From the NCBI GenBank assembly GCA_965652565.1, contig CBFGWL010000109.1, forward strand, positions 1 to 5,889: a stretch of 5,889 bases of DNA. The letters run 5' to 3'. Each line of letters begins with the position of its first letter. The stretch's first letter is position 1. The stretch is from RSA11 sp965652565 (GTDB lineage Bacteria; Actinomycetota; Thermoleophilia; Solirubrobacterales; 70-9). Below the pieces are notes generated by a model, which searched no databases, was not told the origin of the DNA, and saw only the letters and a list, made by a program, of their open reading frames with translations. Both the position numbers and the translations under genes were made by a program. Shown one piece after another: positions 5,824 through 5,889 of the stretch.

Positions 5824-5889
5824 GGCAGGCGATGCACCGAGTTGACCAGCGTCTCCTTGATCTGGGCGATGATCTCGAGCGCCTGCGAC
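5820..5889 (-). CDS. C-terminal end of an unidentified upstream gene (partial)
   Basis: The minus strand is open from the window edge to TGA at 5822-5820. It encodes 22 residues ending IIAQIKETLVNSVHRLP, which look like an amphipathic helical tail. The 4-nt overlap with the GTG of the ROK kinase (GTGA) and the natural residue composition support a real gene end and translational coupling with the kinase. It is too short to assign to a family. Confidence 0.6.
   Translation of the reverse strand, partial: SQALEIIAQIKETLVNSVHRLP

Noticed and set aside
1..5889. CRISPR array, tRNA/rRNA genes, insertion sequences, phage or toxin-antitoxin genes
   Set aside because: I saw no spaced direct repeats, cloverleaf-type sequences, transposase or recombinase motifs, or small paired toxin-like frames beyond shadows of the real genes.

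Overview
The window is GC-rich and densely coded. Every supportable gene lies on the minus strand, so transcription runs from high to low coordinates. The start codons (ATG and GTG), the short or overlapping junctions and the protein families (SHOCT-tailed membrane proteins, a DUF7144-type membrane protein, a DHA2-type MFS exporter, a ROK glucokinase) suggest an actinobacterium in the broad sense. A Thermoleophilia-like (Solirubrobacterales/Gaiellales) lineage is my best guess; it is inferred from protein style, with no marker gene present. I see no RNA gene, CRISPR array, insertion sequence, attachment site or origin, and no gap above 300 bases without a gene.

Layout in transcription order: (1) 5889-5820, the last 22 codons of an unidentified gene, overlapping by 4 nt with (2) a ROK-family sugar kinase, probably glucokinase (5823-4849). 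(3) After 44 nt comes a potassium-channel protein with a clear selectivity filter (4804-4097). (4) A 123-nt intergenic region holds an inverted repeat, a -10-like box, a strong leader hairpin and a good Shine-Dalgarno sequence. It leads into (5) a four-helix DUF7144-like membrane protein (3973-3521), (6) a large membrane protein with an extracytoplasmic domain and a C-terminal SHOCT motif (3488-2103), and (7) a 14-helix MFS drug/H+ antiporter-type exporter (2102-435) whose ATG directly follows the previous stop. (8) Last is a small two-helix PLDc_N-like/SHOCT protein (402-7), which appears to have its own promoter inside the 3' end of the MFS gene.

The most interesting observation is that the DUF7144-like gene and the small SHOCT gene are preceded by the same composite element. 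It is a 17-nt inverted repeat (TCACC-N7-GGTGA, 13 of 17 positions identical between copies), then exactly 22 nt, then a TANNGTCGC -10-like sequence. If the -10 assignment is right, both repeats are centred near -43, a typical class II activator position. This suggests that the whole set of membrane proteins (DUF7144-like, SHOCT sensor-like, exporter, PLDc_N-SHOCT) is one co-regulated envelope or stress module controlled by a regulator encoded elsewhere. The kinase and channel genes upstream lack this element and look like a separate transcription unit.
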